Assembly: GCF_000007925.1 (NCBI RefSeq)
Contig: NC_005042.1
Coordinates: 806,001 to 870,000, forward strand
Direction of reading: 5' to 3'
Source of the DNA: Prochlorococcus marinus subsp. marinus str. CCMP1375
Lineage (GTDB): Bacteria; Cyanobacteriota; Cyanobacteriia; PCC-6307; Cyanobiaceae
DNA length: 64,000 bases
The notes below the pieces were generated by a model. That model was not told where the DNA came from. It worked only from the letters and a program-made list of their open reading frames with translations, and did not search any database. Position 1 is the stretch's first letter. The number at the start of each line of letters is the position of its first letter. Shown here piece after piece: positions 20,124 to 28,384 of the stretch. The position numbers and the translations under genes are program-made.

Positions 20124-20771
20124 ATGTTAATACCACTGCGACCAAAAGAACTCGAGCGTCTTATACCTTCAGTTGCTACAAGTAATCAGTTTCAAGCTGC
20201 TTTGGGTAACCCTAGGAAGATACTGCAAAGGATAATAATCTCATCTATAGGAGGAGTGGTTACTTTTTTAATTAGCCAAAGTCTAGATAGAACTCAGTTT
20301 TATTCATTATGGCTTATTTTAGCTGTTGTGTTTCTATTATATATTTTGTGGGGACCAATTTTAGAAGCGAGTAGAATCAATTCAAAACTTAGATCTTATC
20401 CATTTGCAGCTTTATTTGATGGGGAAGTAATAGACATTTTTACTCAGGAAAGAGTAGAAAATAGTCATGAACAAGCTAATAAATTAGGAGAATTAGAATT
20501 AATTGAGAACAGAAGGAGATGGCTTATATTAGAAATTGGAGATGAAGATGGATACTTAACTAAAATTGACTTTCCTCTAGATAATAAACATCAGTCTATT
20601 CAAAATGGATCTCAGATTAGATGTATAGTTTTTAGCAATAATAGAGAATTTACTTCAATTAATAATATTAGTGATGCATGGCTTCCTAGAAATAGATTGT
20701 GGGTAGGAGAGTATCCATTTCTTTTAAAACCAGCATTTGAGGAATTATGCTTTTTAAGATTAAGGAATTAG
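20124..20771 (+). CDS. Conserved cyanobacterial membrane protein of unknown function
   Basis: 215 aa. Two hydrophobic helices near residues 38-57 and 60-80 lie between a soluble N-terminus (MLIPLRPKELERLIPSVAT) and a soluble C-terminal domain of about 130 residues with a WLILEIGDEDGYL strand region. Similar cyanobacterial proteins are sometimes annotated as phosphate permease, which nothing in this sequence supports. It follows dapB closely and may be co-transcribed with it. Function unknown. Confidence 0.7.
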   Translation: MLIPLRPKELERLIPSVATSNQFQAALGNPRKILQRIIISSIGGVVTFLISQSLDRTQFYSLWLILAVVFLLYILWGPILEASRINSKLRSYPFAALFDGEVIDIFTQERVENSHEQANKLGELELIENRRRWLILEIGDEDGYLTKIDFPLDNKHQSIQNGSQIRCIVFSNNREFTSINNISDAWLPRNRLWVGEYPFLLKPAFEELCFLRLRN

Positions 20772-20832
20772 TTATAATAATGTTATGCGTGGCATACTCC
20801 TTCGTAATAAATAAAATATTCTATAAATAAAT

Positions 20833-21948
20833 ATGAGCAATTTACATATCAAAGTTATAGGAGCCGGTCCTTCAGGATCTTTATTAGCACTTTCATTAGT
20901 GGGTAATTCTAATGCAGTAAGTATTTACGAAGCTAAATCTAAAGAACAAATTTTACTTAGAGATAGAACATATGCTATTAATCACTCATCAAGACGCCTG
21001 CTACAGAGGATAGGAATTTGGGATGATTTAAATGAGTTTATGATACCCTTTGATAGTCTTTCATTAGAAGACTACTCTGTTAATCAAAGGTTAGTACTAT
21101 ATAACAAAGATCTTGTAAATTTAAATAGTAGTTACAAGGAAGTAGGTTGGACTTTAGACCACAAGTTGCTAATGGAATATTTATTTTATAAAATAAGTAA
21201 ATCTTCAAATATTAATATCAAATTCTCATCGAAAGACAATGATGCTAATGCTTTATATGACTATACCTTTGCAGCAGATGGTACAAATTCAAGATATAGA
21301 GATCTATGGAAATTTAAGAGCTATCGATTTAAATATAATCAAGAGTGTATTACTTTCAAGGCATTGCTAAGAACACCCTTTACTCATCGTGCCTATGAGA
21401 TATTTCGCAAAGATGGTCCTATGGCTATTCTCCCGATGGCTAATGACCTTTATCAGATAGTGTTAAGCATGCCTCCATTAAAATCGGATTATTTACTTAA
21501 TTTAACGACCTCACATTTCCTCGATACAGTTGCCACATATTTACCAATAGGTATGGAAATAGATACTCTTATCAATAAACCACAAAAGTTTAGTCTATCT
21601 TTAAATGTTCCAATTAAGCTTCAAGATTATAATAGGTTCCTTATAGGTGAATCTTTGCATTCATTACATCCAGTAGGAGGACAAGGTCTTAATTTATCTA
21701 TAAGAGATATAGATGATATTATGAACTTATTAACTAGTAGTAATTTATTACAATATAAAATTTGTAGGTATATAGATATTTATACAACTTCCTTTTTAAC
21801 ACATATGCTTATAGTGATCTTTTCAAGCAATAATATAATACTTAAGGTTTTCAAATTAAGTTTATTTACTATTTTAAGAAAATCTATATTATTTAGGAAG
21901 ATAGTACTTAGTTTGATGACAGATGGCATTCCACATATATTTAAATAA
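20833..21948 (+). CDS. FAD-dependent monooxygenase of the UbiH/COQ6 type
   Basis: 371 aa. The N-terminal FAD-binding motif is VIGAGPSGSLLALSL (about residues 8-22). A second flavin motif, GESLHSLHPVGGQGLNLSIRD near residue 277, matches the GD-x-AHxxxPxxGQGxN box of the aromatic hydroxylase family, although GES replaces GDA. It probably hydroxylates a quinone precursor or other aromatic ring; cyanobacteria make plastoquinone and phylloquinone and carry such enzymes. The last about 60 residues are hydrophobic and may contact the membrane. Substrate is not identifiable from sequence. Confidence 0.75.
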   Translation: MSNLHIKVIGAGPSGSLLALSLVGNSNAVSIYEAKSKEQILLRDRTYAINHSSRRLLQRIGIWDDLNEFMIPFDSLSLEDYSVNQRLVLYNKDLVNLNSSYKEVGWTLDHKLLMEYLFYKISKSSNINIKFSSKDNDANALYDYTFAADGTNSRYRDLWKFKSYRFKYNQECITFKALLRTPFTHRAYEIFRKDGPMAILPMANDLYQIVLSMPPLKSDYLLNLTTSHFLDTVATYLPIGMEIDTLINKPQKFSLSLNVPIKLQDYNRFLIGESLHSLHPVGGQGLNLSIRDIDDIMNLLTSSNLLQYKICRYIDIYTTSFLTHMLIVIFSSNNIILKVFKLSLFTILRKSILFRKIVLSLMTDGIPHIFK

Positions 21949-21968
21949 TCTTTTATTACTTAAATAGT

Positions 21969-22199
21969 ATGATACATACCAGTCATAAAGAACCGATCCC
22001 TTCTAGGGCCATGCATTTATTTCTTAAGCATGAATTCGAGTTATCAGACAATGCTATCGATTTAGGCATTAAACAGAGTCAATTAGAATCTGCACCACTT
22101 CCAGTAATATTGCTTAGTTTCGGACTTATTACCCTTGAACAATTTCAGACACTCTTAGACTGGATAGAAAAAAACCATAAGTATGAGCCTTATAATTGA
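21969..22199 (+). CDS. DUF2949 family small protein
   Basis: 76 aa, soluble. The pattern FLKHEFELSDNAIDLGIKQSQ followed by LPVILLSFGLITLEQFQTLLDWIE is that of DUF2949, a small cyanobacterial family of unknown role predicted to be all-helical. It follows the UbiH-like gene by 20 bases on the same strand. Confidence 0.75.
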   Translation: MIHTSHKEPIPSRAMHLFLKHEFELSDNAIDLGIKQSQLESAPLPVILLSFGLITLEQFQTLLDWIEKNHKYEPYN

Positions 22200-22363
22200 A
22201 TTGTTTATTCCTATTGGAGTAATACCCTTTATATTTAGTTTAAATGAGTTATTTAAGGGATATCTCAATTGAACTTCACAGAAAAGAGCCCTCACTATGT
22301 ATGTGCTCTTGAACAAACTAACCACTATACTTAGCTTAATCCATTATTTCTGCTATTAATTAG

Positions 22364-22969
22364 TTGTTAGCTAAAACAACTAGCACTTCAGATTTGTCTA
22401 CTTACAATTCCAAGACTTATTTTCGACAGAATTTACTGGGTTTACAAACCGCTAAAAGTCGAAGAGCAATAGAGAAGGTTGATTTATTGTTATTAGCGAT
22501 AGAAGCTATTGATATCAATGCATCACAGACCTTAGCTTTTGCTTCTAGAAATCTTCAATTAGATAAAACCTTTCCAAATTATGTTGAGATTTGGAAATCA
22601 CGATGTCATAATCCCATGAGAAAATCAACTAGGAATGCACCAATTACTAAGGAATCTTTTGATGCTTTAGTAGTTTTACTTTCAAATATGGCAGAAAAAT
22701 TTCACCCACAGATTAGAGAACTTTTATCAATCAATAGCAATCAATTTGATTATAACAACAGATGGTCAAGCTTTAGTTCACGGTTAGATCAATTGATCAA
22801 TGAAAGAATGAATGTTCGTAGAGGAGCAGTAAAAAAATACTTGTCATATTCTGCCGATTCTAATAGCTTTCACAAGAAACTACTTTTCACTTTGGCACTC
22901 TCTTCTGGAAAGGGTGGTCTAGAGAGATTATCGTCAAGTATTTTCGAGCCTTTATCCCAAAGATTGTAA
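22364..22969 (+). CDS. DUF3038 family cyanobacterial protein
   Basis: 201 aa, helical and soluble, with KVDLLLLAIEAIDINASQTL near residue 40 and a C-terminal KGGLERLSSSIFEPLSQRL. These fit the cyanobacterial DUF3038 family. The only good start is TTG at 22364; there is no ATG before the conserved part. The DUF4335 gene begins 2 bases after the stop codon, an arrangement typical of these two families and suggesting joint function. Role unknown. Confidence 0.7.
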   Translation: MLAKTTSTSDLSTYNSKTYFRQNLLGLQTAKSRRAIEKVDLLLLAIEAIDINASQTLAFASRNLQLDKTFPNYVEIWKSRCHNPMRKSTRNAPITKESFDALVVLLSNMAEKFHPQIRELLSINSNQFDYNNRWSSFSSRLDQLINERMNVRRGAVKKYLSYSADSNSFHKKLLFTLALSSGKGGLERLSSSIFEPLSQRL

Positions 22970-22971
22970 AC

Positions 22972-23565
22972 ATGAAATTAAATCTAATATTTACATCAGG
23001 AATTGCAAGAATAGAAATAGATGGTTTGCCTGATCATTCACTTGGCCATGATAATAATACATTGGGGATATTGCTTTCATGGAAATTAAATTTGATTGGT
23101 ATAGCCTCTTTAGATGGTAAAAAAGAACATCTGAAAAATCTTATAAATGTCGTTCTTACCTATTCTAGTTACTGCATTTCTGGAATATTTAAGACTGTGA
23201 GTGATGAATCAAAAACTATAACTATTTCAAGGTATCAAAAGCAAAATAAGCTAACGCTTATAAGTACAAAGAGAGATATTGAACCCTTAACTATTTTCTT
23301 AGATGATGCGGAATTGGTCGATTTAACTAAATGCCTAGATCAGGTTATACACGAGAAGAAAATAGCTATTGATTGGGTGTATTCAATTAATAAGCCTAGA
23401 ATAAATAGTGAGTGGAGAAGTAAAAAAAATATTCTCAACAGGTTAGTTCATCCATTTATTGGCTCGTTCCTAATTATGATCTCATCTGTAATCTTTTTGA
23501 GTCTTTCAGGGATAATTCAAGAGGAACCTCTTATAGAGCACAAAAGTAATATTTCTATTAATTGA
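22972..23565 (+). CDS. DUF4335 family cyanobacterial protein with C-terminal membrane helix
   Basis: 197 aa. A soluble domain of about 160 residues is followed by one hydrophobic helix (about residues 163-182). The early phrase LPDHSLGHDNNTLGILLSW resembles DUF4335, a cyanobacterial family of unknown function. It is coupled to the preceding DUF3038 gene (2-base gap). A complex of the two at the membrane is a reasonable guess, not shown. Confidence 0.65.
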   Translation: MKLNLIFTSGIARIEIDGLPDHSLGHDNNTLGILLSWKLNLIGIASLDGKKEHLKNLINVVLTYSSYCISGIFKTVSDESKTITISRYQKQNKLTLISTKRDIEPLTIFLDDAELVDLTKCLDQVIHEKKIAIDWVYSINKPRINSEWRSKKNILNRLVHPFIGSFLIMISSVIFLSLSGIIQEEPLIEHKSNISIN

Positions 23566-23644
23566 CAGGATCTTTTTTGACAGGAAGCTTGACGAAACAG
23601 TTCTCGGAGTTCAAAATTAAAAAAAAAGTTAAATAAATATAGAA

Positions 23645-23995
23645 ATGAATTTGTCTAGACCTTCAAAAAGCAGACGAAAGGGCCAGGTCTTTATCTTTAG
23701 AGGAAAATCAAATAAATCTCAGAAACGTACTCTCGCAGAAGCATTGATAATGCTAATAATAGGTGTGAATATGATGGTCTTTTTGAATACCTTGCCTCAA
23801 GGCTTTATTGCTAGCCGTATCTCCTCTCAAATATGGAATCAGCTTTTCTCCTCATCAATTGAGTTGCTGAATGCCTTAGGAAGTATTGGGACAGCAATTA
23901 TAGTAATAATATTAATGTTGTTTAGTCTGATTTTAATTGTTGGAGGCACTTGGAGAATTGCTATTATAACTAACAGGAGAAAACTCACTAAGTAG
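23645..23995 (+). CDS. Small membrane protein, unknown
   Basis: 116 aa. A strongly basic N-terminus (RPSKSRRKGQVF, then KSNKSQKRT) is followed by two hydrophobic helices near residues 31-55 and 77-104, with a basic tail. I recognise no family; it looks like a picocyanobacterial conserved protein. It begins 80 bases after the DUF4335 gene on the same strand. Confidence 0.6.
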   Translation: MNLSRPSKSRRKGQVFIFRGKSNKSQKRTLAEALIMLIIGVNMMVFLNTLPQGFIASRISSQIWNQLFSSSIELLNALGSIGTAIIVIILMLFSLILIVGGTWRIAIITNRRKLTK

Positions 23996-24150
23996 TAGTA
24001 TATACATAATTGATATATGTCTATTGAAAAGGTCTCTATAGTTATATCCCTATGAATATATATTAAAAATAAAAAGAAATTACAAACATTAAAAAAATAA
24101 TAGGCTATATAATTAAAATTTTAAAATAAATCCATTTTCATAATATAGGA

Positions 24151-24540
24151 ATGAACAAACAACCGTATTCAATTACATTTGCTTGGCTGAATATTACTAT
24201 CGCTTTTATATATACAATAAAACTATTTTCCGATAACTCAAGCACTTGGACTATAACTGGAATTTCGACTACATTCTATACACTTCCTTTGTTATATAGT
24301 AATAACTATCTATCAAGTAGAGTCAATAGTCTGAGACTAAACTTTGCACTCAAGTTATCCTTAATAGTATTTTTACTTATTGCTTTCTGTTATTCTGTTT
24401 ATTCTGGATTCATATTATTGTTGATGCATCTGCCTATAGCTGATTATAGTTCTATATTCTTTCCAGCTATTATATTCTTTCTTTTATTATCAGGAGCTAT
24501 AATTGGAGTCTTGCAACAATGGCTCTCATATTTAAGATAA
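24151..24540 (+). CDS. Small polytopic membrane protein, unknown
   Basis: 129 aa, with about four hydrophobic segments (around residues 7-25, 30-48, 65-90 and 98-125). No motif, cysteine pair or charged pore residue points to a function. An ATG start lies about 155 bases after the previous gene in a very AT-rich spacer. Probably a lineage-specific gene. Confidence 0.5.
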   Translation: MNKQPYSITFAWLNITIAFIYTIKLFSDNSSTWTITGISTTFYTLPLLYSNNYLSSRVNSLRLNFALKLSLIVFLLIAFCYSVYSGFILLLMHLPIADYSSIFFPAIIFFLLLSGAIIGVLQQWLSYLR

Positions 24541-24614
24541 TTAAAGTTTATTTTGATAACTTTGCTTCTTTCGATTAATTGAATATCATGCTTTTTATAT
24601 CACAATGAATTTTT

Positions 24615-24929
24615 ATGGAGAATGTTTTTGTAATTAAGTTCAGTTCTGAGGATTGTGGAACATGTCACAGAATGAGCCATTATGATAAAAAAGTAAGTAA
24701 CGAATGTGGCGTTGAATTTATAGACGTTCCAATGCAGGACACTAATATTTACAGAATTTATCGCAAGATTCTTTTAACTAAATATCCCAACAAGGAAGGG
24801 ATGGGATGGCCTACTTATCTAATAGTACGTAATCCATCTGAGGACTTTAGTATTCTAGGCGAAATTAAAGGTGGTATGTCAAAAGGAGATTTCCGCTCTC
24901 AACTTACCAGTATTATAACTATTAGCTAA
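24615..24929 (+). CDS. Thioredoxin-fold protein with CGTC active site
   Basis: 104 aa. The N-terminal strand VFVIKFSSEDCGTCHRM carries the redox pair C14-x-x-C17, and W64-P65-T (GMGWPTYLIV) supplies the cis-proline segment of a thioredoxin fold. The CGTC active site differs from the CGPC of housekeeping thioredoxin. There is no signal peptide, so it is cytoplasmic. A disulfide reductase role is likely; the target is unknown. It stands alone among small genes, with the next gene convergent from the other strand. Confidence 0.75.
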   Translation: MENVFVIKFSSEDCGTCHRMSHYDKKVSNECGVEFIDVPMQDTNIYRIYRKILLTKYPNKEGMGWPTYLIVRNPSEDFSILGEIKGGMSKGDFRSQLTSIITIS

Positions 24930-24941
24930 TAGCGTATTAAT

Positions 24942-25121
24942 TTACTTTTTTTTGGGGTACAACCTATCTATACTTTCTTTTTGTAATCTCTTACTATTTT
25001 GAGAATCTATAAAATCCTTTCTCCTTCTTAGGATAATTCCTGGTAAGTACCAAATAGTAGCAAATACTATTATCATAAATATTGGATTTCCAATCGTCAT
25101 ACTTGATATTTGGCTCAACAT
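24942..25121 (-). CDS. Small single-helix membrane protein, 59 aa
   Basis: A short reading frame with an ATG at 25121 or, more likely, at 25100 (MTIGNPIFMII). A hydrophobic segment (about residues 13-31) is followed by a basic and charged tail with RRRKDF and a PKKK end. The composition (one helix, positive-inside tail) is typical of small thylakoid or plasma membrane proteins in picocyanobacteria. No function is known. Convergent with the thioredoxin-fold gene, 12 bases apart. Confidence 0.5.
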   Translation of the reverse strand: MLSQISSMTIGNPIFMIIVFATIWYLPGIILRRRKDFIDSQNSKRLQKESIDRLYPKKK

Positions 25122-25288
25122 TCTTACTACATCATTTAAATTCTATATTACATATATATATTTCATTTTATTTAAATGTTACCAAATTAATCATTTAATG
25201 CTTTTGATAGAAAATTAATATTGTGTTTATAAATGGCTTAATAATGCTTGCAATATTGATAACAGCTTATACAGATTTTTTGTAAAAC

Positions 25289-25669
25289 TCATTTTTTAGT
25301 AGCTTTTTTGTTGGTTTTGACTTTTTTACTCAATATATATGTTGTCTTTTCTCCAATAATATCAGGAACTATTATACTGCAACCCTTGTCAGTTTTAATA
25401 TTACATTTATTATTTGCTTTTGTTGTTTTCCAACTACATGGGACTTCTGTAATTGAAGAACTTACAATCTGCCATCCTTTATCAAGATATGTTTGAATAT
25501 TATTCTGATTACAAGAAATAGTTACTTCAATTGTTTCTGTTATTGATATTTCTACAGTACCTAGTTGCTTGACATTTTCTGATGTACCTTTTCTGGAAAT
25601 AATATTACATCCTGATCCTATAATAGATATTAATAATATTAATATTGAAAGAGTTTTTTTTCTATACAT
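25289..25669 (-). CDS. Putative lipoprotein, unknown
   Basis: 126 aa. A basic start (MYRKK), a hydrophobic stretch and then IGSGC form a plausible lipobox, so lipid attachment at C21 and export are predicted. The mature part has a KGWQIVSSSITEVPC segment and several cysteines, then a lysine-rich end. I do not recognise the family. It is one of several exported small proteins in this region. Confidence 0.55.
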   Translation of the reverse strand: MYRKKTLSILILLISIIGSGCNIISRKGTSENVKQLGTVEISITETIEVTISCNQNNIQTYLDKGWQIVSSSITEVPCSWKTTKANNKCNIKTDKGCSIIVPDIIGEKTTYILSKKVKTNKKATKK

Positions 25670-25769
25670 GTAAGTTTAGGAAAATATTTACACTAATCTT
25701 AATTCATATTTGGTAGAAATTTTATAAATTCTATTATATGTTTATATAAAGATAATAAATAGTTCAGTA

Positions 25770-25964
25770 TTATTTCTTGTTCTTTTTTGACTTAGGGTCA
25801 ATAACTAATAGCATCTCTTCCATTTGATTCATTAGCTCTTTGATATTGTCAGCTTCAGGTAGCTTCAGTTCATCTGTAACTGCTAAGTGTATAGTTCGTA
25901 GCTCAGAACGTAACTTTTTGAGTTGCGCTTTTACTTCTTCCTTCTTTTCTTTAGCTGTAGCCAT
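25770..25964 (-). CDS. Small charged coiled-coil protein
   Basis: 64 aa, highly charged, with heptad-like repeats (KEEVKAQLKKLRSELRTIHLAV, then LMNQMEEMLLVI) and a lysine-rich tail. It is predicted to be a helical coiled coil in the cytoplasm. No family recognised; such proteins occur across Prochlorococcus. It has its own ATG and lies about 100 bases from the lipoprotein gene. Confidence 0.55.
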   Translation of the reverse strand: MATAKEKKEEVKAQLKKLRSELRTIHLAVTDELKLPEADNIKELMNQMEEMLLVIDPKSKKNKK

Positions 25965-26078
25965 TTATAGATTAAATAGATGTCTCATTTTATCATAAAT
26001 TGTTTTATAAATTCTTGACACAGCATTAGGATGTTTTAATTTTAAGATCTAACATGAGAAAATATAGGGATTACCATA

Positions 26079-26237
26079 ATGGTTTTTAATTTATTAGACA
26101 AAGCTTATAAAAAAATCTGGGTTCCTTTCTTTGGAAGAGGGCTTTATTTATTCGTTAGTTTCATAGAAGGCAAAACTCCTGATAAAAAACCCACTTATAA
26201 AATCGATGAATCTGAAAGAGCAAGCAAGAAGAATTAA
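26079..26237 (+). CDS. Small hypothetical protein, 52 aa
   Basis: Short reading frame starting MVFNLLDKAYKKIW, with an aromatic, moderately hydrophobic centre (VPFFGRGLYLFVSFIEG) and a charged tail ending SKKN. It overlaps the last four bases of the convergent 127-aa gene. Amino-acid make-up is protein-like, with the hydrophobic part near the N-terminus and a lysine-rich end, but I recognise no family. Confidence 0.4.
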   Translation: MVFNLLDKAYKKIWVPFFGRGLYLFVSFIEGKTPDKKPTYKIDESERASKKN

Positions 26238-26617
26238 TTCCTAAGGATATTATTTCCCCCATTACAAATAATAAGTGCATTATTCGCTGGCTTTAGTTGG
26301 GAGTTTATAGGCTGGATTTCATTCATTGTAATTCTCGTAGATATATCCTTAACACATAAATTACTATTTTTTGCATTTCGGACTAATGGATTTAAATAGA
26401 TCATTGATGTCAGAATAATTAATCCTATCGAATACTTGATCTTATGGTTGTCAAAATGTTCAGTACTAGAAGCTTGGAAATTAAGTATCTTACGGAGAAA
26501 TCTTTCGGGCAGGCCTATTTGTACAAAGAGTAATTCTACCCACCAAGGTAGAGAAGAACCTTTTTTCTTTATTTTGCTTGCTTCTCTATTAACTTTGTTT
26601 TCTTCTGATGTCGTCAT
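26234..26617 (-). CDS. Hypothetical membrane protein
   Basis: 127 aa. A basic N-terminus (NREASKIKKKG) precedes LPWWVELLFVQIGLPERFLRK, an amphipathic tryptophan-rich helix, then a single hydrophobic segment near residues 63-79 and a soluble end with two cysteines. I recall similar LPWWVELLFVQ-type sequences in marine picocyanobacteria, none with a function. Probably membrane-attached. Confidence 0.55.
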   Translation of the reverse strand: MTTSEENKVNREASKIKKKGSSLPWWVELLFVQIGLPERFLRKILNFQASSTEHFDNHKIKYSIGLIILTSMIYLNPLVRNAKNSNLCVKDISTRITMNEIQPINSQLKPANNALIICNGGNNILRN

Positions 26618-26804
26618 TTCTAGATTGCTTGCCTAGCTAGACAGTTCATTAATGGTTGCTTCCTTAATATATCTTAAAATATTGCTTTTTTACAGATGGC
26701 AAAGAATAATTTAATTTTACAACACAATAACTAATTTATTTTTTAATCCGAATTTAAAATTATCCAAAATATACTATAATTTAATACAATTATATTATAA
26801 AAGG

Positions 26805-27074
26805 ATGGTAAAAAAAAGAAGAAAGTTATCTAAAGAGTATGAAACAATTGTCTCTAAAGCACAAAAAGAGATTGAGCTAATTCTTGCGAAGATCAATGAT
26901 ATTGATGATGACGATATTAGAGTAGAGTATGCAGTTGCTTTTGCACCATCAAAAAATTTACTAGATAAAATTAATTTACAATATAAGGAGGTTGGATATA
27001 CAGCTGATTCAGAGGAAATCCTATCGAATTACTACACAAGGCTTGAAAAATTTAAAAATGAATATGAAATATAG
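26805..27074 (+). CDS. Small soluble hypothetical protein
   Basis: 89 aa, charged and helical, with MVKKRRKLSKEYETIV at the start and the acidic run DIDDDDIRVEY in the middle. No family recognised. An AAGG lies directly before the ATG as a weak ribosome-binding site, and TATAAT occurs at 26775-26780. Its 3' end overlaps the start of the next, secreted-protein gene by 17 bases, so the two are probably translated together. Confidence 0.5.
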   Translation: MVKKRRKLSKEYETIVSKAQKEIELILAKINDIDDDDIRVEYAVAFAPSKNLLDKINLQYKEVGYTADSEEILSNYYTRLEKFKNEYEI

Positions 27075-27435
27075 TCTAAATCTAACTAACTTATTGATAT
27101 GGCCTTATCTTTTAAGTACAAATGCATTAGCCAGCCTTAATAGTACATATAGATTCAATTATACTAACTTTGCACAAGTCGCTAATAATTCACAAACGTT
27201 CCAAAGTAATAAATCAATGTATGGTCCACTATCACTGGATTTTAATCACTTTTATTTTGAATCTGATACATATATAGTGCCAGCTTCAAATAAGTCTAAC
27301 AAGAAGATATATATAGCAATTGATTGTAGCAAGTCTCTTCTTAATGTTACAGACTCTAATTTAAATTGGAGGGAATGGAGTCAAGCTATGGTTAATTTTG
27401 AGAAAGAACTTATTCGTGATTGGTGTAATAGATAA
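27058..27435 (+). CDS. Secreted or periplasmic hypothetical protein
   Basis: 125 aa. ATG at 27058 (or 27064) begins a signal peptide ending ALA before S, so the mature protein is exported. Near the C-terminus it has YIAIDCSKSLLNVTDSN-type sequence, W-R-E-W and a final DWCNR, that is, two spaced cysteines likely to form a disulfide. I recall several short exported cyanobacterial proteins with this 'IDC...LC' layout but no function. The frame remains open upstream to 26992, but that start would read through the preceding gene. Confidence 0.55.
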   Translation: MNMKYSLNLTNLLIWPYLLSTNALASLNSTYRFNYTNFAQVANNSQTFQSNKSMYGPLSLDFNHFYFESDTYIVPASNKSNKKIYIAIDCSKSLLNVTDSNLNWREWSQAMVNFEKELIRDWCNR

Positions 27436-27464
27436 TACTATTTTTATATAAATACTTTCCTTTT

Positions 27465-27689
27465 CTAATATTGGGAATAAGGAATTACTTTTATAGGGAT
27501 AGGACTAGTACTTTCAATTTCGTTGGTTGGAGTATCTATATGTTTTTTAAAGTCCCTAATACATTTGTGGTAATTTGAGGTTCTTCTACAGATGTTCCTT
27601 AAGTCAGAACTGCTTATTGAGTATGACATAGGAACGGAATTTATTAACAGTAAAATTATAAGTAATAGTGTATTACGCTTATTCATCAT
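27465..27689 (-). CDS. Small secreted protein with two cysteines
   Basis: 74 aa. A signal peptide (MMNKRNTLLLIILLLINSVPMSYS) is followed by a short mature part with ICRRTSNYHKCI and an end IKVIPYSQY. The two cysteines could form one disulfide. Similar short exported proteins with a C-terminal VIPY are found in marine picocyanobacteria. Function unknown. It converges with the other exported-protein gene 30 bases away. Confidence 0.55.
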   Translation of the reverse strand: MMNKRNTLLLIILLLINSVPMSYSISSSDLRNICRRTSNYHKCIRDFKKHIDTPTNEIESTSPIPIKVIPYSQY

Positions 27690-27792
27690 TAATTTTTTTA
27701 TAAAATAACTTCAATCATTCGATTTAGGTTTTTATGTTTGTATATGAAGACATAATTGAAATCCTGGCTACTGTGATTACCATAAAAATAAA

Positions 27793-27918
27793 ATGCAGAA
27801 TAATAGAAGTGAGCTAGATGATGCTATGACTCTTATTAAGGAAGAGTTATTAATTGATATGTCACAATCAATAATACCTTCTAAGGAAGAGCCAATAGAT
27901 ACTTCAGACACTATGTAA
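27793..27918 (+). CDS. Very small acidic hypothetical protein, 41 aa
   Basis: Reading frame beginning MQNNRSELDDAMTLIKEELL and ending DTSDTM. It is acidic, with two possible helices and no hydrophobic segment. It overlaps the end of the convergent DUF2103 gene by eight bases. The protein-like composition is the only support, so the call is weak. Confidence 0.3.
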   Translation: MQNNRSELDDAMTLIKEELLIDMSQSIIPSKEEPIDTSDTM

Positions 27919-28186
27919 GCAATTTATTAATCTTATCTTCTAATTCAGTATTATCATAGTTTGTCAATATATATACTTCTTGAGCTGATTTACCCTTTCG
28001 AGCAATTAATTTGAACCCTCCTTTTATTTTCCTTGTAATTTTAATTTTCAATTTACCAGAATTGCCCCTAACTCTCGCTATAACACCTGGTGTTATGGTC
28101 TTTATTTCTTCATCTTTAGCCACTGACTTTAATATGCTTATCAGGCCATCAATATAAGTGCTATGAGTATGGACTAATCTACCCAT
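27911..28186 (-). CDS. DUF2103 family protein (predicted metal-binding)
   Basis: 91 aa. The start MGRLVHTHSTYIDGLI and the later TITPGVIARVRG and GGFKLIARKGKSAQEVYI are characteristic of DUF2103, a small family found in cyanobacteria and annotated as predicted metal-binding. The early His pair (HTH) may be the metal site. Role unknown. Core-like gene at the edge of the small-gene region. Confidence 0.75.
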   Translation of the reverse strand: MGRLVHTHSTYIDGLISILKSVAKDEEIKTITPGVIARVRGNSGKLKIKITRKIKGGFKLIARKGKSAQEVYILTNYDNTELEDKINKLLT

Positions 28187-28254
28187 GCTTTTTCATTTAT
28201 CATTATCTTTTCCCCTTTGTAGTCATTACTTTAATATTTCATCTAAATATGATG

Positions 28255-28260
28255 TATAAT
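28255..28260 (+). promoter_or_regulatory. Possible -10 box of petN
   Basis: TATAAT preceded directly by TG, 22 bases before the petN ATG. The -35 is weak (TTAATA about 18 bases upstream). The match is one six-base word in AT-rich DNA, so support is modest. Confidence 0.35.
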
Positions 28261-28282
28261 TTAGTTATATACCTTATATGAA

Positions 28283-28384
28283 ATGCTTTTTACGTTTGCT
28301 TGGGCTTCGTTAGCTGCTATTTTTACTTTTTCAATAGCCATGGTTGTTTGGGGGAGAAACGGTGATGGAACAATTGATCTTTGA
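28283..28384 (+). CDS. petN: Cytochrome b6f complex subunit VIII (PetN)
   Basis: 33 aa, too short for most gene finders. The sequence has a single membrane helix and ends with [14 protein letters not shown], which is nearly identical to PetN of plastids and cyanobacteria ([13 protein letters not shown]). PetN is required for assembly and stability of the cytochrome b6f complex that links the two photosystems. No other pet gene is nearby. A second reading frame begins inside its last codons. Confidence 0.95.
   Translation: MLFTFAWASLAAIFTFSIAMVVWGRNGDGTIDL

Noticed and set aside
22284-22310. AAGAGC/GCTCTT inverted repeat after the DUF2949 gene as a terminator
   Set aside because: Six pairs with a 15-base loop and no T run; too weak to call.
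27735-27815. 26-codon reading frame starting MFVYEDII
   Set aside because: Too short and without any other support.
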